The notes beneath the pieces are model-generated. The model saw only the letters and a list, made by a program, of their open reading frames with translations. It ran no database searches and was not told the DNA's origin. Below are positions 36,036-45,527 of a DNA stretch of 64,000 nucleotides, one piece after another. The translations under genes and the position numbers were made by a program. Position 1 is the stretch's first letter; each line of letters starts with the position of its first letter. The stretch comes from Methanothrix soehngenii GP6 (GTDB lineage Archaea; Halobacteriota; Methanosarcinia; Methanotrichales; Methanotrichaceae): positions 62,001 through 126,000 of the forward strand of contig NC_015416.1 in the NCBI RefSeq assembly GCF_000204415.1. The letters are read 5' to 3'.

Positions 36036-36770
36036 GAGTATCTTGGCCGTATTTGATATCTTTTTTGCAGTTGATTGGTTTGCCCAACTATTAAATCTTT
36101 GGACAAATTTGCTCATCGAGATTGGAAAGAAGTGATCTTTGTTAGTCGATTTCCAGAATCTTGTCAGGATTAAAGGTTAGTATCAATAAATGCGATCTCT
36201 TTTTTCAGTGGGCGCCGCGAGTCGGCCCTCTGGGCCTCCCGCGCTAATGCCCTGGCCCCCTCAACGCCGGGGAGGCTTGGATACAATTGGGCAGGCCGTT
36301 GAGGATTTGAGAGGTGGGACACAATTGTTCTCCGGATGTAGAATGAAAAGGCAATATGAGATTTGTCCAGGAAGCGAATTAGTAACACTGATCTTCAGAT
36401 CCCTATAACCATCGCCAGCTTCGCTGCCACAAGCCCAGAGAAGGAGAATCTGCATGAATAAAATACTGAACTTTCCGATCGATTACGAAGACAATCGCAA
36501 ACCAGTGGTTTTAGCTGATGGCGAACGGGGCAGCCTGTCCCGATCCATCCCATTATGAAGGCAGCGGCCACATCTGATATCTTCCAGATCATCATGAATC
36601 TTGTGGGAATTCCCTGGCTTCCGGCCCTGTTCTATGGCCGCGGCCGCTCCAGCTCCTTTCATCTCCACCGCAATTATCCTGGGCGCACTGCAGCATTCAT
36701 GGCCAGGGAAAGCCCCCTCGCAGAAACCCAACAAATCATTTTATATATTTAGAGACACTAATAGAAAAAT
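36036..36770. other. Gene-poor, apparently decayed stretch
   Basis: About 735 bases without a convincing gene. A GC-rich patch (36205-36300) has open frames but no recognisable protein. Around 36454-36600 a short frame (MNKILNFPIDYEDNRK...) breaks by a one-base deletion and then continues in another frame as HPIMKAAATSD, resembling a fragment at 35185-35256. I read this as remains of one or more lost genes. Confidence 0.5.
36454..36752 (+). pseudogene. Frameshifted remnant of an unrecognised gene
   Basis: The frame starting at 36454 reads VVLADGERGSL and stops at 36558. Shifting frame by one base near 36530-36540 restores IHPIMKAAATSD and continues to 36752. A second, truncated copy of the motif (VLAYGDIGSQFQIHPITKAAAASDA) lies at 35179-35259, out of frame inside the HicB-like tail. 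The two DNA copies align over about 50 bases with one gap. The parent protein is not recognised. Confidence 0.4.
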
Positions 36771-37082
36771 ATGGCTCGCAATGAGCGACATGTGGTAAAG
36801 AATTCCCGAAACGGATGGGATATCAAGAAGCCCCATGCATGGAGGCCTTGTGGTCACGCTCAGACCAAGGCCGAGGCGATCAGGCTGGCACGAGAGATAT
36901 GCAGGAAAGAGAAGGCTGAGTGCATCATCCATAGTGAAGATGGAAAATTCGAGGTCTACGATAGCTATGGAAGGTGCCTGGACGCGTCCAGGTATATGAA
37001 GACAAGTCCATTTAAGGGATTTGTTAACTGGATGAGCAAGCTCTTTCAGTCAATAATGCACTCATCAAGGTTTCGGCAATAG
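36771..37082 (+). CDS. DUF2188 domain protein
   Basis: 103 residues. The first 60 match DUF2188: HVVKNSRNGWDIKKP, then TKAEAIRLAREICRKEKAECIIHSEDGKFEVYDSYG. The family is small, soluble and of unknown function. A C-terminal extension of about 35 residues (KTSPFKGFVNWMSKLFQ) is amphipathic. It is isolated and convergent with the SWIM-domain gene. Confidence 0.8.
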   Translation: MARNERHVVKNSRNGWDIKKPHAWRPCGHAQTKAEAIRLAREICRKEKAECIIHSEDGKFEVYDSYGRCLDASRYMKTSPFKGFVNWMSKLFQSIMHSSRFRQ

Positions 37083-37148
37083 CTTTCAGCAGTCTTTTGC
37101 CTTCCAGCATCCAGCTCGTGAAGTGTGGCATAGCCAGTGCCATCTTTA

Positions 37149-38042
37149 CTACTGCATCTCTTTGCTTTCAGTCTCGCCAGTTGCCCTCTGAAGTGCTGCT
37201 TTGCCTGCTTTTTCATAGGCCTTGGGGAGCAATGCTGCCAAATTGACGCCTGCTATGTAAAAAGGGCTCGGCCCCAGTCTCTCCAAAACTGCCCCCTTTA
37301 CATCAGGGGCTCTTGGATTGATCTCCAGCAGATCAAGCTCGCCACCTCCCCGCCAGTAGCAATCCAAACACTCCTCCAAGGGCTTGAATTGCTCCCGTGC
37401 GTCCTGGCTTGATCTCGAAATCCCATCTGCCTCCTCAACAGCCTCAGCGGAACGCATCTTGCGCATCGCTTCCATGATCTGCTCTTTGCTTCGCCCTCGA
37501 AGCTTGAAGATCAGGAAAGGATCGCAGTCAAACTGCTCTGCCAGAAGATAGTAGACCGCAGCTATATGCTTGCAGGGATTAGACCAGTCCGGGCAGGAGC
37601 AATCTGTCTTCAGGTCCCTGCCCTTACTGGGAAAGAGGGATAGACCTGACTCGGAGAAGGCCTCTTCGATGTTCTGCGGCATCTCCCCGCCCAGCAGCCG
37701 GGCTGCAAATACTGCTTTTGAGGCCATAGTCGAGGCAGCCTTATCCCACTCAGCATCCGACAGTGGCTTCAGCTTTATCACCACATCATAAGGCTCCGAT
37801 CCGGTCCCCTGCACCCTGGCCCTCACTATGCCGGGATTGACATCTATGGATATAACCTGCCCTTTTCGAGCATAGCTTTTTCCTCGAGTGAGCCTGGCTC
37901 CCAGATTGAAGGATTCAAGGGTCTTGACCCAGCGCTTGGACCACCATGTTTCTCCTATGCATCCTCGTTTACTCTTGGCTTTTAGCCCGTTCTTGACCTC
38001 TTTTGGCTTGGCTGGTTCATAGTAGCTCCAGTAGGGGCTCAT
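37149..38042 (-). CDS. SWIM zinc-finger protein, helicase partner
   Basis: 297 residues. The N-terminal half has GETWWSKRWVKTLESF and a beta-rich region. The SWIM zinc site is DCSCPDWSNPCKHIAAVYYLLA (about 146-167; the C-x-C-xn-C-x-H pattern is complete). SWIM proteins paired with SNF2-type helicases are common in bacteria and archaea and are thought to bind DNA or proteins for the ATPase. Its ATG overlaps the SNF2 stop (ATGA), so the two are translationally coupled. Confidence 0.88.
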   Translation of the reverse strand: MSPYWSYYEPAKPKEVKNGLKAKSKRGCIGETWWSKRWVKTLESFNLGARLTRGKSYARKGQVISIDVNPGIVRARVQGTGSEPYDVVIKLKPLSDAEWDKAASTMASKAVFAARLLGGEMPQNIEEAFSESGLSLFPSKGRDLKTDCSCPDWSNPCKHIAAVYYLLAEQFDCDPFLIFKLRGRSKEQIMEAMRKMRSAEAVEEADGISRSSQDAREQFKPLEECLDCYWRGGGELDLLEINPRAPDVKGAVLERLGPSPFYIAGVNLAALLPKAYEKAGKAALQRATGETESKEMQ

Positions 38043-41000
38043 TTTCTATCGCTCCGATCGCTGCTATCGCTCCCATTGCTCACTGCCTCCTGCCTCAGAA
38101 CAAGCAGCTCTCTCAAGCTATCATCAGACAGCTCAGTCAGCCAGGCTTCGCCTGTCCCTATCACCGATTCTGCCAGCGCTTTCTTCTGTTCTATCATCTG
38201 GTCTATTCTCTCCTCAAGCGTTCCAGCACAGACGAACTTATGCACAAAGACGTTCTTCTTCTGGCCGATGCGGAAGGCGCGGTCAGTAGCCTGATTCTCC
38301 ACCGCAGGATTCCACCAGCGATCGAAGTGGAATACATGGTTGGCAGCAGTCAGATTAAGGCCGAAGCCTCCGGCCTTTAGTGATAGTATGAATATTGGAG
38401 AGCTTCCCTGCTGGAACCTTTGGATCATCTCCTCTCTCTGCTTCCGGCTGGTCTTGCCGTGCAGGAAGAGGACTTCAACCCCGAGCTTTTCCTGCAGCTG
38501 ATGTCTGAGCATCGCCCCCATGCCGGCGAACTGAGTGAATATCAAGGCCCTGTCACCAACAGAAATGGCCTCGTCGAGCATCTCCTCCAGACGGGACAGC
38601 TTTCCAGAGCGGCCCTCCAGCGGGCTTCCGTCCTGCAGGAAGAGCGCCGGGTGGTTGCAGATCTGCTTGAGCTTGGTCAGTGCAGCCAGAATCTGACCTC
38701 TGCGCTTCATGCCTTCAGAAGACTCGATCCTGGATAACATATCCTCCACCACCGCAGCATAAAGGCTCGCCTGCTCCGGCGTCAAATTATAGCCCACCTT
38801 CATCTCCGTCTTTTCTGGGAGGTCCTTTATCACTGTGGTGTCGGTTTTTAGCCGGCGCAGGACAAAGGGCTGGATGAGAGATCGCAGGGCCTCGGAATGA
38901 GCTCTATTATTGTATCTTTCTATGGGCAGCACGAAATCCCTGCGGAAGGATTCGAATGAGCCCAGATAGCCGGGATTGAGGAAATCCATGATCGACCATA
39001 GCTCAGAGAGCCTGTTCTCCACGGGCGTTCCTGTCAGAGCGATCTTTTGGGTGGCTTTCAGGCGCTTTATGGACTGGGTCTGCCGGGCAGACTGGTTCTT
39101 GATGCTCTGCGCCTCGTCCAGTACTATGTGACCCCAGGATACGGCATTAAGCTCTTCTTCATCCCTCTGGGCAAGGGAGTAGGTGGTGATAACCACATCT
39201 GCCTTTTCCGCCGCCTTCTCGAAGTCCTGGCCGGAGAGGCGTCCCAGGCCGTGATGCATGAGGACCTTCAGCCCGGGGGCAAAGCGCTCGATCTCTCGCT
39301 CCCAGTTGCCGGCAACAGACATGGGACAGATGAGAAGAGTGGGGCCGGGGCCCTTCATAGTCTCTCTCTCATGCAGAAGGAATGCAATCAACTCTATCGT
39401 TTTTCCCAGACCCATATCATCCGCCAGACAGGCTCCCAGGCCGAGCCGGTTCAGGTACATGAGCCAGGATACGCCCCGTAGCTGATAGGGCCGCAGTGTG
39501 CCCTGGAAATCTCGGGGTGAAGGGAGTTGCTCCATATGGCCGCTGGGGTCAGAAAGGGCGGAAAGCATCTCTTTGATCTTGCCCTCGGCCTCAATGCCGT
39601 GCACGGGAAGGGTGGTTTTCGCTTCAGGCAAAGGATGGCCGGCTGGATTCAAGCCCAGCTGCAGAGCCTCAGCCAGGGTCATCTCATGGTTTCTGTTCTT
39701 ATGGAAAAAATCAATGGCCGCCTCGATATCCTGAGGCCTCAGCTCCATCCACTCTCCCCTTATTTGAATGAGAGGGATCTTGAGGTGAGAGAGCTGTGCG
39801 AACTCCTCTCGAGAGATAACATAGTCGCCTAAAGATAGCTGCCAGTCGTATTCCACAACCGAGTTCAGGCCGAAGAAAGCAGAACCAGCATTGCCCTCTT
39901 TTCTGGGTGCGTCCCTCAGCTGCAGCTTCACACCCAGGCGTGTGCCGGGTCGCTGCCACCAGGCGGGCAGCATTACTCCGAAGCCATTCTGCTCTAAAAG
40001 AGGAGCCGATTGGCGCAGGAATGAATAAGCTTCTGTGGTTTCCATCTCCAGTTCTGCAGGCCTGGCCGTCTCCAGGCTCTTTTCCAGCTGGGGAAAGAGT
40101 CGCGCTGCTCTGCCCAGGTCAGCGAGAAGCTGCTCTTGCGGATTCTTTATGCTCTTTTTCAAGAGGGTGAGAGCATCCGACTTTGTCCTCCATACCTCTC
40201 CCGCCGGGACCATCAGGCTGCGGTCGTCTTTTGCCTGGAGGAAGAAGCTCAATCTCCAGGTCTCCTCTTCCGCCGGGGCTTGCAGCCGGAAGCAGGTGCG
40301 AAATGGTACAGACACCGCTTTCGGCTCGAGTTCACTGATCCAGGAGTTCATCTTCTTGGCGAAGGCGGCGACCTCCTCAGTCGAGGCTTCAAGCGTTGGG
40401 TCCTTTGAGGTAAGAGACAGCAAGAACTGCTGGGGCAGAGGAATCACTCGCGGTCTGCGCCCTCTCTTGGGTGGGAGGAGTGTAAGCTGTTCCAGGCTGC
40501 CGCGCACCAGAGAGTCGGCCATTTCATCCACGAAGCTTCTCGCCAGATCTTTTGGAGAGGATTTATCTGTGGGGAACAATCTGAGAGCCTGGCAGCTTGG
40601 TGGCATGGCTTTTGAGAAGCGATCAAGCCGTTCCAGATCGGTCTCATCCATCACCGCCTTCCATAGAGAGTATCTTTCTCTGACCGCAGGCACAAACTGC
40701 TCTTTTGCCACCAGCTCCAGGGAATAGAGGGCGAGCCTGGACCAAAACCGCATTGAATCAGCATAAACAACTCCCTTGAGCGGATGTATGGGAAGATCCA
40801 GAAGAAATTTGGCTGCCAGGTCAGGCGCAAGGGCTAGAACATCAACAGCGCATTCGATCAGCCCAGCAGGCTTTTGTGAGATATAATCCTCTCTCAATAG
40901 CCAGGGCGAGGGAAGAGGTCCATTTTTGCCGGAAGGAATCCTGAGAATCAGTGCTCGAGTCTTGGCGCCATTCAGATGAAATGCCCTGGAAATTTGCGTT

Positions 41001-41146
41001 TTCAGCTCCTTTCCCGGCAAGGAGAATGGATGAGCTGGAATCCCTTCGCTGCTAACTGAATAGCCCTGATTGACCAGAGGTAGAGCTGAGGATTCAGCCC
41101 AGATATAAAATGCCTCGGTATCCCAGAGAGAGTGCAAGACGTACAT
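38039..41146 (-). CDS. SNF2-family DEAD/DEAH-box helicase
   Basis: 1035 residues. The N-terminal half (to about 540) is the bacterial-type SNF2 N-terminal region (SNF2_assoc-like). The motor follows: motif I LADDMGLGKTIELIAFLL, II HIVLDEAQSIKN, III ALTGTPVENRLSELWSIMDFL, then in the second lobe LFLHGKTSRKQREEMIQRFQ, LSLKAGGFGLNLTAANHVFHFDRWWNPAVENQATDRAFRIGQ. All ATPase motifs are intact. These proteins remodel protein-DNA complexes or RNA polymerase; the specific target is not known. It is followed by the coupled SWIM gene. Confidence 0.93.
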   Translation of the reverse strand: MYVLHSLWDTEAFYIWAESSALPLVNQGYSVSSEGIPAHPFSLPGKELKTQISRAFHLNGAKTRALILRIPSGKNGPLPSPWLLREDYISQKPAGLIECAVDVLALAPDLAAKFLLDLPIHPLKGVVYADSMRFWSRLALYSLELVAKEQFVPAVRERYSLWKAVMDETDLERLDRFSKAMPPSCQALRLFPTDKSSPKDLARSFVDEMADSLVRGSLEQLTLLPPKRGRRPRVIPLPQQFLLSLTSKDPTLEASTEEVAAFAKKMNSWISELEPKAVSVPFRTCFRLQAPAEEETWRLSFFLQAKDDRSLMVPAGEVWRTKSDALTLLKKSIKNPQEQLLADLGRAARLFPQLEKSLETARPAELEMETTEAYSFLRQSAPLLEQNGFGVMLPAWWQRPGTRLGVKLQLRDAPRKEGNAGSAFFGLNSVVEYDWQLSLGDYVISREEFAQLSHLKIPLIQIRGEWMELRPQDIEAAIDFFHKNRNHEMTLAEALQLGLNPAGHPLPEAKTTLPVHGIEAEGKIKEMLSALSDPSGHMEQLPSPRDFQGTLRPYQLRGVSWLMYLNRLGLGACLADDMGLGKTIELIAFLLHERETMKGPGPTLLICPMSVAGNWEREIERFAPGLKVLMHHGLGRLSGQDFEKAAEKADVVITTYSLAQRDEEELNAVSWGHIVLDEAQSIKNQSARQTQSIKRLKATQKIALTGTPVENRLSELWSIMDFLNPGYLGSFESFRRDFVLPIERYNNRAHSEALRSLIQPFVLRRLKTDTTVIKDLPEKTEMKVGYNLTPEQASLYAAVVEDMLSRIESSEGMKRRGQILAALTKLKQICNHPALFLQDGSPLEGRSGKLSRLEEMLDEAISVGDRALIFTQFAGMGAMLRHQLQEKLGVEVLFLHGKTSRKQREEMIQRFQQGSSPIFILSLKAGGFGLNLTAANHVFHFDRWWNPAVENQATDRAFRIGQKKNVFVHKFVCAGTLEERIDQMIEQKKALAESVIGTGEAWLTELSDDSLRELLVLRQEAVSNGSDSSDRSDRK

Positions 41147-41190
41147 GCTTTAAGTCCTTTGGCCCAATCGGGCTTAGGTTATATTGTTAT

Positions 41191-41748
41191 TTAAAAGCTT
41201 AGCCAGCGCAGCACGGCGACTATCAAGACTGCCACGGCAGCAATGACGATTATCGGCCTGATGCCTATAAGCTCCGGTATTGTGCCCTCTGGAAGGGGGC
41301 CCCATTTCAGCACCGACCGGTTCAGGACAGGATAGAGGCGGGCGAACATCCCCGCTCCAATAATGATGCCAACCATCCCCACCAGGGCATCAATCGCTCC
41401 TGACCCAAATGCAGCAGCAGCGGTTCCTGGACAGTAGCCCAGAATAGCAAACCCCGCCCCGAATATCAGCCCGCCGATAACGGTAGATCCGATCGATCCG
41501 GGTTTGATGTGCAGACGGACAAGCCCCGCATACCTCATGATATGGATCCCTATCATCCCTACCAGAATGGCTGTGAGCATAACCCTGACCACGGTGAAGT
41601 CGGTGAGCTGGAGCTGGCCAACTATCACCCCATAGTCGGTCAGCCCTCCCTTTTGGAGGAGGAATCCGAAGATAACGCCGAATAAGAAACCGAGGGCGAC
41701 CTGTGCCCTTCCATTTGACCTGATCGTCTCAAAAGGCATCTTTATCAC
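41191..41748 (-). CDS. YeeE/YedE-family sulfur transport protein (second copy)
   Basis: 185 residues, multi-spanning. It contains the family motifs RAQVALGFLFGVIFGFLLQKGG near the N-terminus and GGLIFGAGFAILGYCPGTAAAAFGSG, in which the Cys of GYCPGT corresponds to the pathway residue of thiosulfate/sulfane transporters of the TsuA/YeeE type. It starts 3 bases after the sister gene, last of a four-gene run. Import of thiosulfate or another sulfur anion is the family role; substrate here is inferred. Confidence 0.85.
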   Translation of the reverse strand: MIKMPFETIRSNGRAQVALGFLFGVIFGFLLQKGGLTDYGVIVGQLQLTDFTVVRVMLTAILVGMIGIHIMRYAGLVRLHIKPGSIGSTVIGGLIFGAGFAILGYCPGTAAAAFGSGAIDALVGMVGIIIGAGMFARLYPVLNRSVLKWGPLPEGTIPELIGIRPIIVIAAVAVLIVAVLRWLSF

Positions 41749-41751
41749 CCC

Positions 41752-42276
41752 TCATTTGATCCCCAATCCAAAGATCAGTGCGGCGACTGCAATCCCTGAG
41801 ACAAAAAAGCATACCACCGCAATCCAGCTTACCAGCGATAGCTGAAGAGTGCCGGATATGCCATGACCGGAGGTGCAGCCATCAGCCCAACGGGCCCCCA
41901 GACCGATCAGAATCCCCCCGATCAGAGCTATGGCGAACCGGAATAGCGCATCAGCTCCGAAGGCCTCAGCGAATATCGGGGGCACAATCAGAACCGCAAG
42001 ACGGCCAGAGAGGAATGATGACAGAAGCGATCCAATTATCATGCCGAAGACGATCATCCACTGCCAATCAATTTTGGGCTTGATCTTCTGGTAGTAGGAC
42101 ATCTGGTCCGCATTTTCCCGGTTAATCGCCGATTCGATCATACCGGCAGACTTGGCAAACGCCGTCGAGGCACCCAGGGGGCGATCGGAGAGAAGGAAGG
42201 CGATCCAGGAGAGGACCCCTATCCCCGCTCCCACAACATACGGCGACCATGAATCCATCGTTATCCAATCGATCAT
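41752..42276 (-). CDS. YeeE/YedE-family sulfur transport protein (first copy)
   Basis: 174 residues with about four membrane segments. FALIGGILIGLGARWADGCTSGHGISGTLQLS carries the Cys-containing motif (DGCTSGHG) of the YeeE/YedE family. Together with the following gene it would form the two halves of a full transporter, a split arrangement common in this family. The start is 6 bases after the metallo-beta-lactamase/rhodanese stop. Confidence 0.87.
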   Translation of the reverse strand: MIDWITMDSWSPYVVGAGIGVLSWIAFLLSDRPLGASTAFAKSAGMIESAINRENADQMSYYQKIKPKIDWQWMIVFGMIIGSLLSSFLSGRLAVLIVPPIFAEAFGADALFRFAIALIGGILIGLGARWADGCTSGHGISGTLQLSLVSWIAVVCFFVSGIAVAALIFGLGIK

Positions 42277-42282
42277 AAGAGA

Positions 42283-43668
42283 TCAGTCGTTAAGGGCGCA
42301 GATACCCAGCTTCTGGTACGCGGTGAATCCGCCCGCCATATTAAAGACGTTATTAAATCCGTTCATCTTCAGGATGGATGCCGCAATGCTCGCCCTCTGT
42401 CCTCCTCTGCACATCACAATGTACTTCCTATCCCTGGATAGCTCTTTATGTCTGGTTCTGAGGTCGTGCCAGGGGATCTGAATCGATCCGATGACGCAAT
42501 CGTCAGTCTTCTCCTCCGCTGACCGGACATCGATGATAACCGCCTTTTCCGATGCAACCAGATCATTTGCCATATTGGGGGTTATTATTGGAACAGTATC
42601 TACTGGCATAGCGTTCACTCCCCAGGCCAGCATGCCCCTTTCGAGGAACGCTTCCACGCTATCCAGACCTACCCGGCGCAGCTGCATAGCAGCCTCGTCC
42701 ACCTGTTCATTCCCTTCAACCACCAGGAAGATGTCCTTTTTCGGGGGTATGACCCAGCCTGCCTGGGTGGCGAAGCTGCCGGCAAGATCGATATGCCAGG
42801 ATCCAGGTATATGCAGGCCGGAGAATGCCGGATAGCTTCGTACGTCCAAGATCGCCGCCTTTTCGGATTTTATGCTATTGGAAAAGGCCTTCGGATCCAA
42901 AGGTTTAGGAGTTTTGAGGCTCCTCATGAGATTGGGCCCCACCCTGTTGATCTCTGAGCAGCGAGCGAAATGGTCCGGGGCAGCTGGCATATCCGAGGTG
43001 AGGGAATGTATGAACTCCTGGCGATCGGATATCTGCAGGGCATAGTTGTATTTTCTTTCAAAGCCAATGGTGCTGCTCCTCTTTGCGCTTATCGCCCGTC
43101 CGCAGAGCGATCCCATGCTATGAGCAGGATAGACCTCGCAGTGGTCCGGAAGCTTAAGGATCTTCTCGTGCAGGCTATCATAGAGGGATGATGCAAGCTC
43201 CTCTGCTCTGCCCGGAAAGAGGTCCGGCCTGCCAACGTCTCCTACAAAGAGAGTGTCACCGCAAAAGAGGGATACAGGGTCATCTGCCCTGCTGGTGTCA
43301 GCAGCTATGTAGGAGATGTGCTCTGGGGTGTGGCCTGGGGTCTCGATCACCGAGAATATGATATCCTCCAGCTTTATCCTGTCCCCTTCTTTTAGGGGTT
43401 CATGGGGAAAAGCGCAGTTCGCAGATGCTGGAGCATAAATCCTGGCTCCAGTCGCTTCTTCCAGATCGAGGTGGCCGGAGATGAAATCAGCATGCAGGTG
43501 CGTCTCCAGGATATGAGTTATCTTAAGACCCATCTTCTTGGCAGAATCCAGATAGGGACGGATGTTTCGTTCTGGGTCGATGACTGCACAGATGTTATTC
43601 CCGGCTACCATGTAGGAGCTATGGGCGATGCCGGGGACGAAAAATTGATGGATGATCATCATTCTCAC
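42283..43668 (-). CDS. Metallo-beta-lactamase fold protein with two rhodanese domains
   Basis: 461 residues. The MBL domain (about 1-240) has the metal motif ETHLHADFISGHLD, then GHTPEHISYIA, FCGDTLFVGDVGRPDLFPG and YPAHSMGSLCG, typical of persulfide-dioxygenase-like hydrolases. The first rhodanese domain (about 265-355) has LVVEGNEQ where the active Cys should be, so it is probably inactive. The second (about 365-455) keeps the Cys in YIVMCRGGQRAS. Such proteins move or hydrolyse sulfane sulfur (GSSH-like or polysulfide). In a strict anaerobe oxygenation is unlikely, so transfer or hydrolysis is more plausible (inference). Confidence 0.9.
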   Translation of the reverse strand: MRMMIIHQFFVPGIAHSSYMVAGNNICAVIDPERNIRPYLDSAKKMGLKITHILETHLHADFISGHLDLEEATGARIYAPASANCAFPHEPLKEGDRIKLEDIIFSVIETPGHTPEHISYIAADTSRADDPVSLFCGDTLFVGDVGRPDLFPGRAEELASSLYDSLHEKILKLPDHCEVYPAHSMGSLCGRAISAKRSSTIGFERKYNYALQISDRQEFIHSLTSDMPAAPDHFARCSEINRVGPNLMRSLKTPKPLDPKAFSNSIKSEKAAILDVRSYPAFSGLHIPGSWHIDLAGSFATQAGWVIPPKKDIFLVVEGNEQVDEAAMQLRRVGLDSVEAFLERGMLAWGVNAMPVDTVPIITPNMANDLVASEKAVIIDVRSAEEKTDDCVIGSIQIPWHDLRTRHKELSRDRKYIVMCRGGQRASIAASILKMNGFNNVFNMAGGFTAYQKLGICALND

Positions 43669-43674
43669 CTCTTA

Positions 43675-45450
43675 TCAGATTAACAAATAGATGAATGTTG
43701 TTTCAATGCATATGAAAAGAACGGTCATAACGCCTCCCGCCTTGAGGTAATCCCTGATGGTATATCCACCGGGATCCATCAGCAGAGCGTTCACCTGATG
43801 GGTGGGAAGGATAAAGGAGTTCTGAGATGAGACTGCCACCAGCAGAGCCAGAGCCCTGGGATCCGCCCCTATGCCTGCGCTCAAAAGTAGCACCAGAGGA
43901 ACTAAGAGGACTGTTGCCGCCACATTGGATATGATCAAAGAGAGAGCGGTTGTGAGGATGGCTAGGGAGAGCATGACTGCAATTGGGTGGGCGCCAGCCA
44001 GAAGATCGACAAAAGAGCTGGCGATGAGCCTGGAAGCTCCAGTGTTCTCCATCGCTATTCCGAAGGGAATCAGGCCGCCTATGAGAATTACGCTCTTCCA
44101 GTCTATGGCGTGATAAGCCTCGTCCGGAGTGAGAATCTCCGCCAGAATCATGGCCACAGCTCCAGTGAGAAGAGCGATAGAGATCGGCATTCCTGTAAAG
44201 GTAAGGGCCAGGGAAGCAATGAATATCATGACGGCCAAAGGCCCCTTCTTATAGCGAATCTCCTCTCCTTCGGGATGAGTGAGCAGCAGAAGATCCTGGT
44301 GGCTGGCAAGAAGCCTCAGGGTGTCCCATGATCCAAAGGCGATGATGGTATCGCCGGCTGCAAGAGGGGTATCATAGAAATCCGATCTTGACTCCCTCAT
44401 TTTGCTATAGTGAACGATCGGTTCTATGGAGAACTTCTGGCGAAATCCGATCTCCCGCAGGGTTTTGTCTATGATCGAGGCCTTTGGCCGGACGATCAGC
44501 TCAGCCAGGCCAAATCCTCCGCTATCCAGGATGGACTTCAATCTGCTCCGGTTTTCAGTGGGCACACAGCCGGAAGCCGAAATAAAATCATTAAAATCCT
44601 CTTTGGATCCGAGGAAGGCCAGCTCCTGGCCGGACTCCAGGCGAGCATATCGGGAAGGGGCTACAGTCACCTCAGTATTCTTCCGGATGGCAAGCAGATT
44701 GAGGTCATATTTGATCTTGAATGATGCCTCTTCCCTTGTCTTTCCAGAGAGATTGGATGATCGGGGGAGAATGCAAGTCTTGATAGCGTAGTCGATGCCC
44801 CAGATCTCAGCCACTGTAAGCTGGCATTTCTTTTCCTTTTTATTCGGGAAGATGCGAGATCCAGCCAGGGCGAAGAGGGCGACCCCGGCTATGAGCAGAG
44901 GCAGTCCTACCGGAGTTACGGCAAACATGGAGAAGGGCTCCATCCCGTTCTGGCGCAAGAGATCATTGAGGACGATAAGAGGTCCAGAGCCGATCATTGT
45001 TACTGTGCCACCCAGGATGGCGGCAAAGCCCATGGGCATCATCAGGTGGGAAGTGGGGATTGAGGTCTGCTGACCTATCCTTCTTATCGCCGGCAGGAAT
45101 AGGGCGGCTGCTCCGATATTTTGCATCACTGAGGAGAGCAAGCCCACGGTCATGGATACAGTAGAGATGATCCTTTTCTCATTCGTCCCAGCATATTTGA
45201 TAATAGTGCTGGCCAGGCGGGATGTTACCCCGGTTCTCTCGATTCCGTATCCCAGGATCATCACCGATGCCATTGCCACCACGGCATTTGAGGCGAAGCC
45301 TGATATCGCTTCCAATGGGCTGATAAGGCTCAGCCAGGCTAAAGCGAGGCAGGCCACTATGGCGACAAGATCGAGCCGTATACGGTTGCTTATAAAGAGG
45401 ACGAGCATGGCTGCGATCACCATGCTGAGGAGAAGGATGCTATTATCCAT
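43675..45450 (-). CDS. SLC13/DASS-family anion permease with RCK_C domains
   Basis: From the ATG at 45450 (MDNSILLLSMVIA) it has 591 residues; a frame from 45531 adds a 27-residue tail-like leader. There are about 11 membrane segments and, between the two halves, two RCK_C (TrkA-C) regions (AIRKNTEVTVAPSRYARLESGQELAFLGS and AAGDTIIAFGSWDTLRLLA), the layout of the SLC13 permeases (sulfate, phosphate or dicarboxylates). It is the first gene of the sulfur operon, 6 bases before the rhodanese gene, so sulfur oxyanion uptake is likely (inference). Confidence 0.88.
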   Translation of the reverse strand: MDNSILLLSMVIAAMLVLFISNRIRLDLVAIVACLALAWLSLISPLEAISGFASNAVVAMASVMILGYGIERTGVTSRLASTIIKYAGTNEKRIISTVSMTVGLLSSVMQNIGAAALFLPAIRRIGQQTSIPTSHLMMPMGFAAILGGTVTMIGSGPLIVLNDLLRQNGMEPFSMFAVTPVGLPLLIAGVALFALAGSRIFPNKKEKKCQLTVAEIWGIDYAIKTCILPRSSNLSGKTREEASFKIKYDLNLLAIRKNTEVTVAPSRYARLESGQELAFLGSKEDFNDFISASGCVPTENRSRLKSILDSGGFGLAELIVRPKASIIDKTLREIGFRQKFSIEPIVHYSKMRESRSDFYDTPLAAGDTIIAFGSWDTLRLLASHQDLLLLTHPEGEEIRYKKGPLAVMIFIASLALTFTGMPISIALLTGAVAMILAEILTPDEAYHAIDWKSVILIGGLIPFGIAMENTGASRLIASSFVDLLAGAHPIAVMLSLAILTTALSLIISNVAATVLLVPLVLLLSAGIGADPRALALLVAVSSQNSFILPTHQVNALLMDPGGYTIRDYLKAGGVMTVLFICIETTFIYLLI

Positions 45451-45527
45451 AGGGAAGAGGATATTTGCAGCCAAAGAGGATAAAAAGGTTCTCTCCTTGT
45501 TGGCGGGATGATTGCGTGAAATGCTAC

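Noticed and set aside
36190-36408. 72-codon frames on both strands in a GC-rich patch
   Set aside because: Pro/Arg-rich translations on both strands, as expected from GC-rich non-coding DNA; no motif.
40035-40727. Plus-strand frame of 230 codons
   Set aside because: Ser/Arg-rich shadow of the SNF2 gene.
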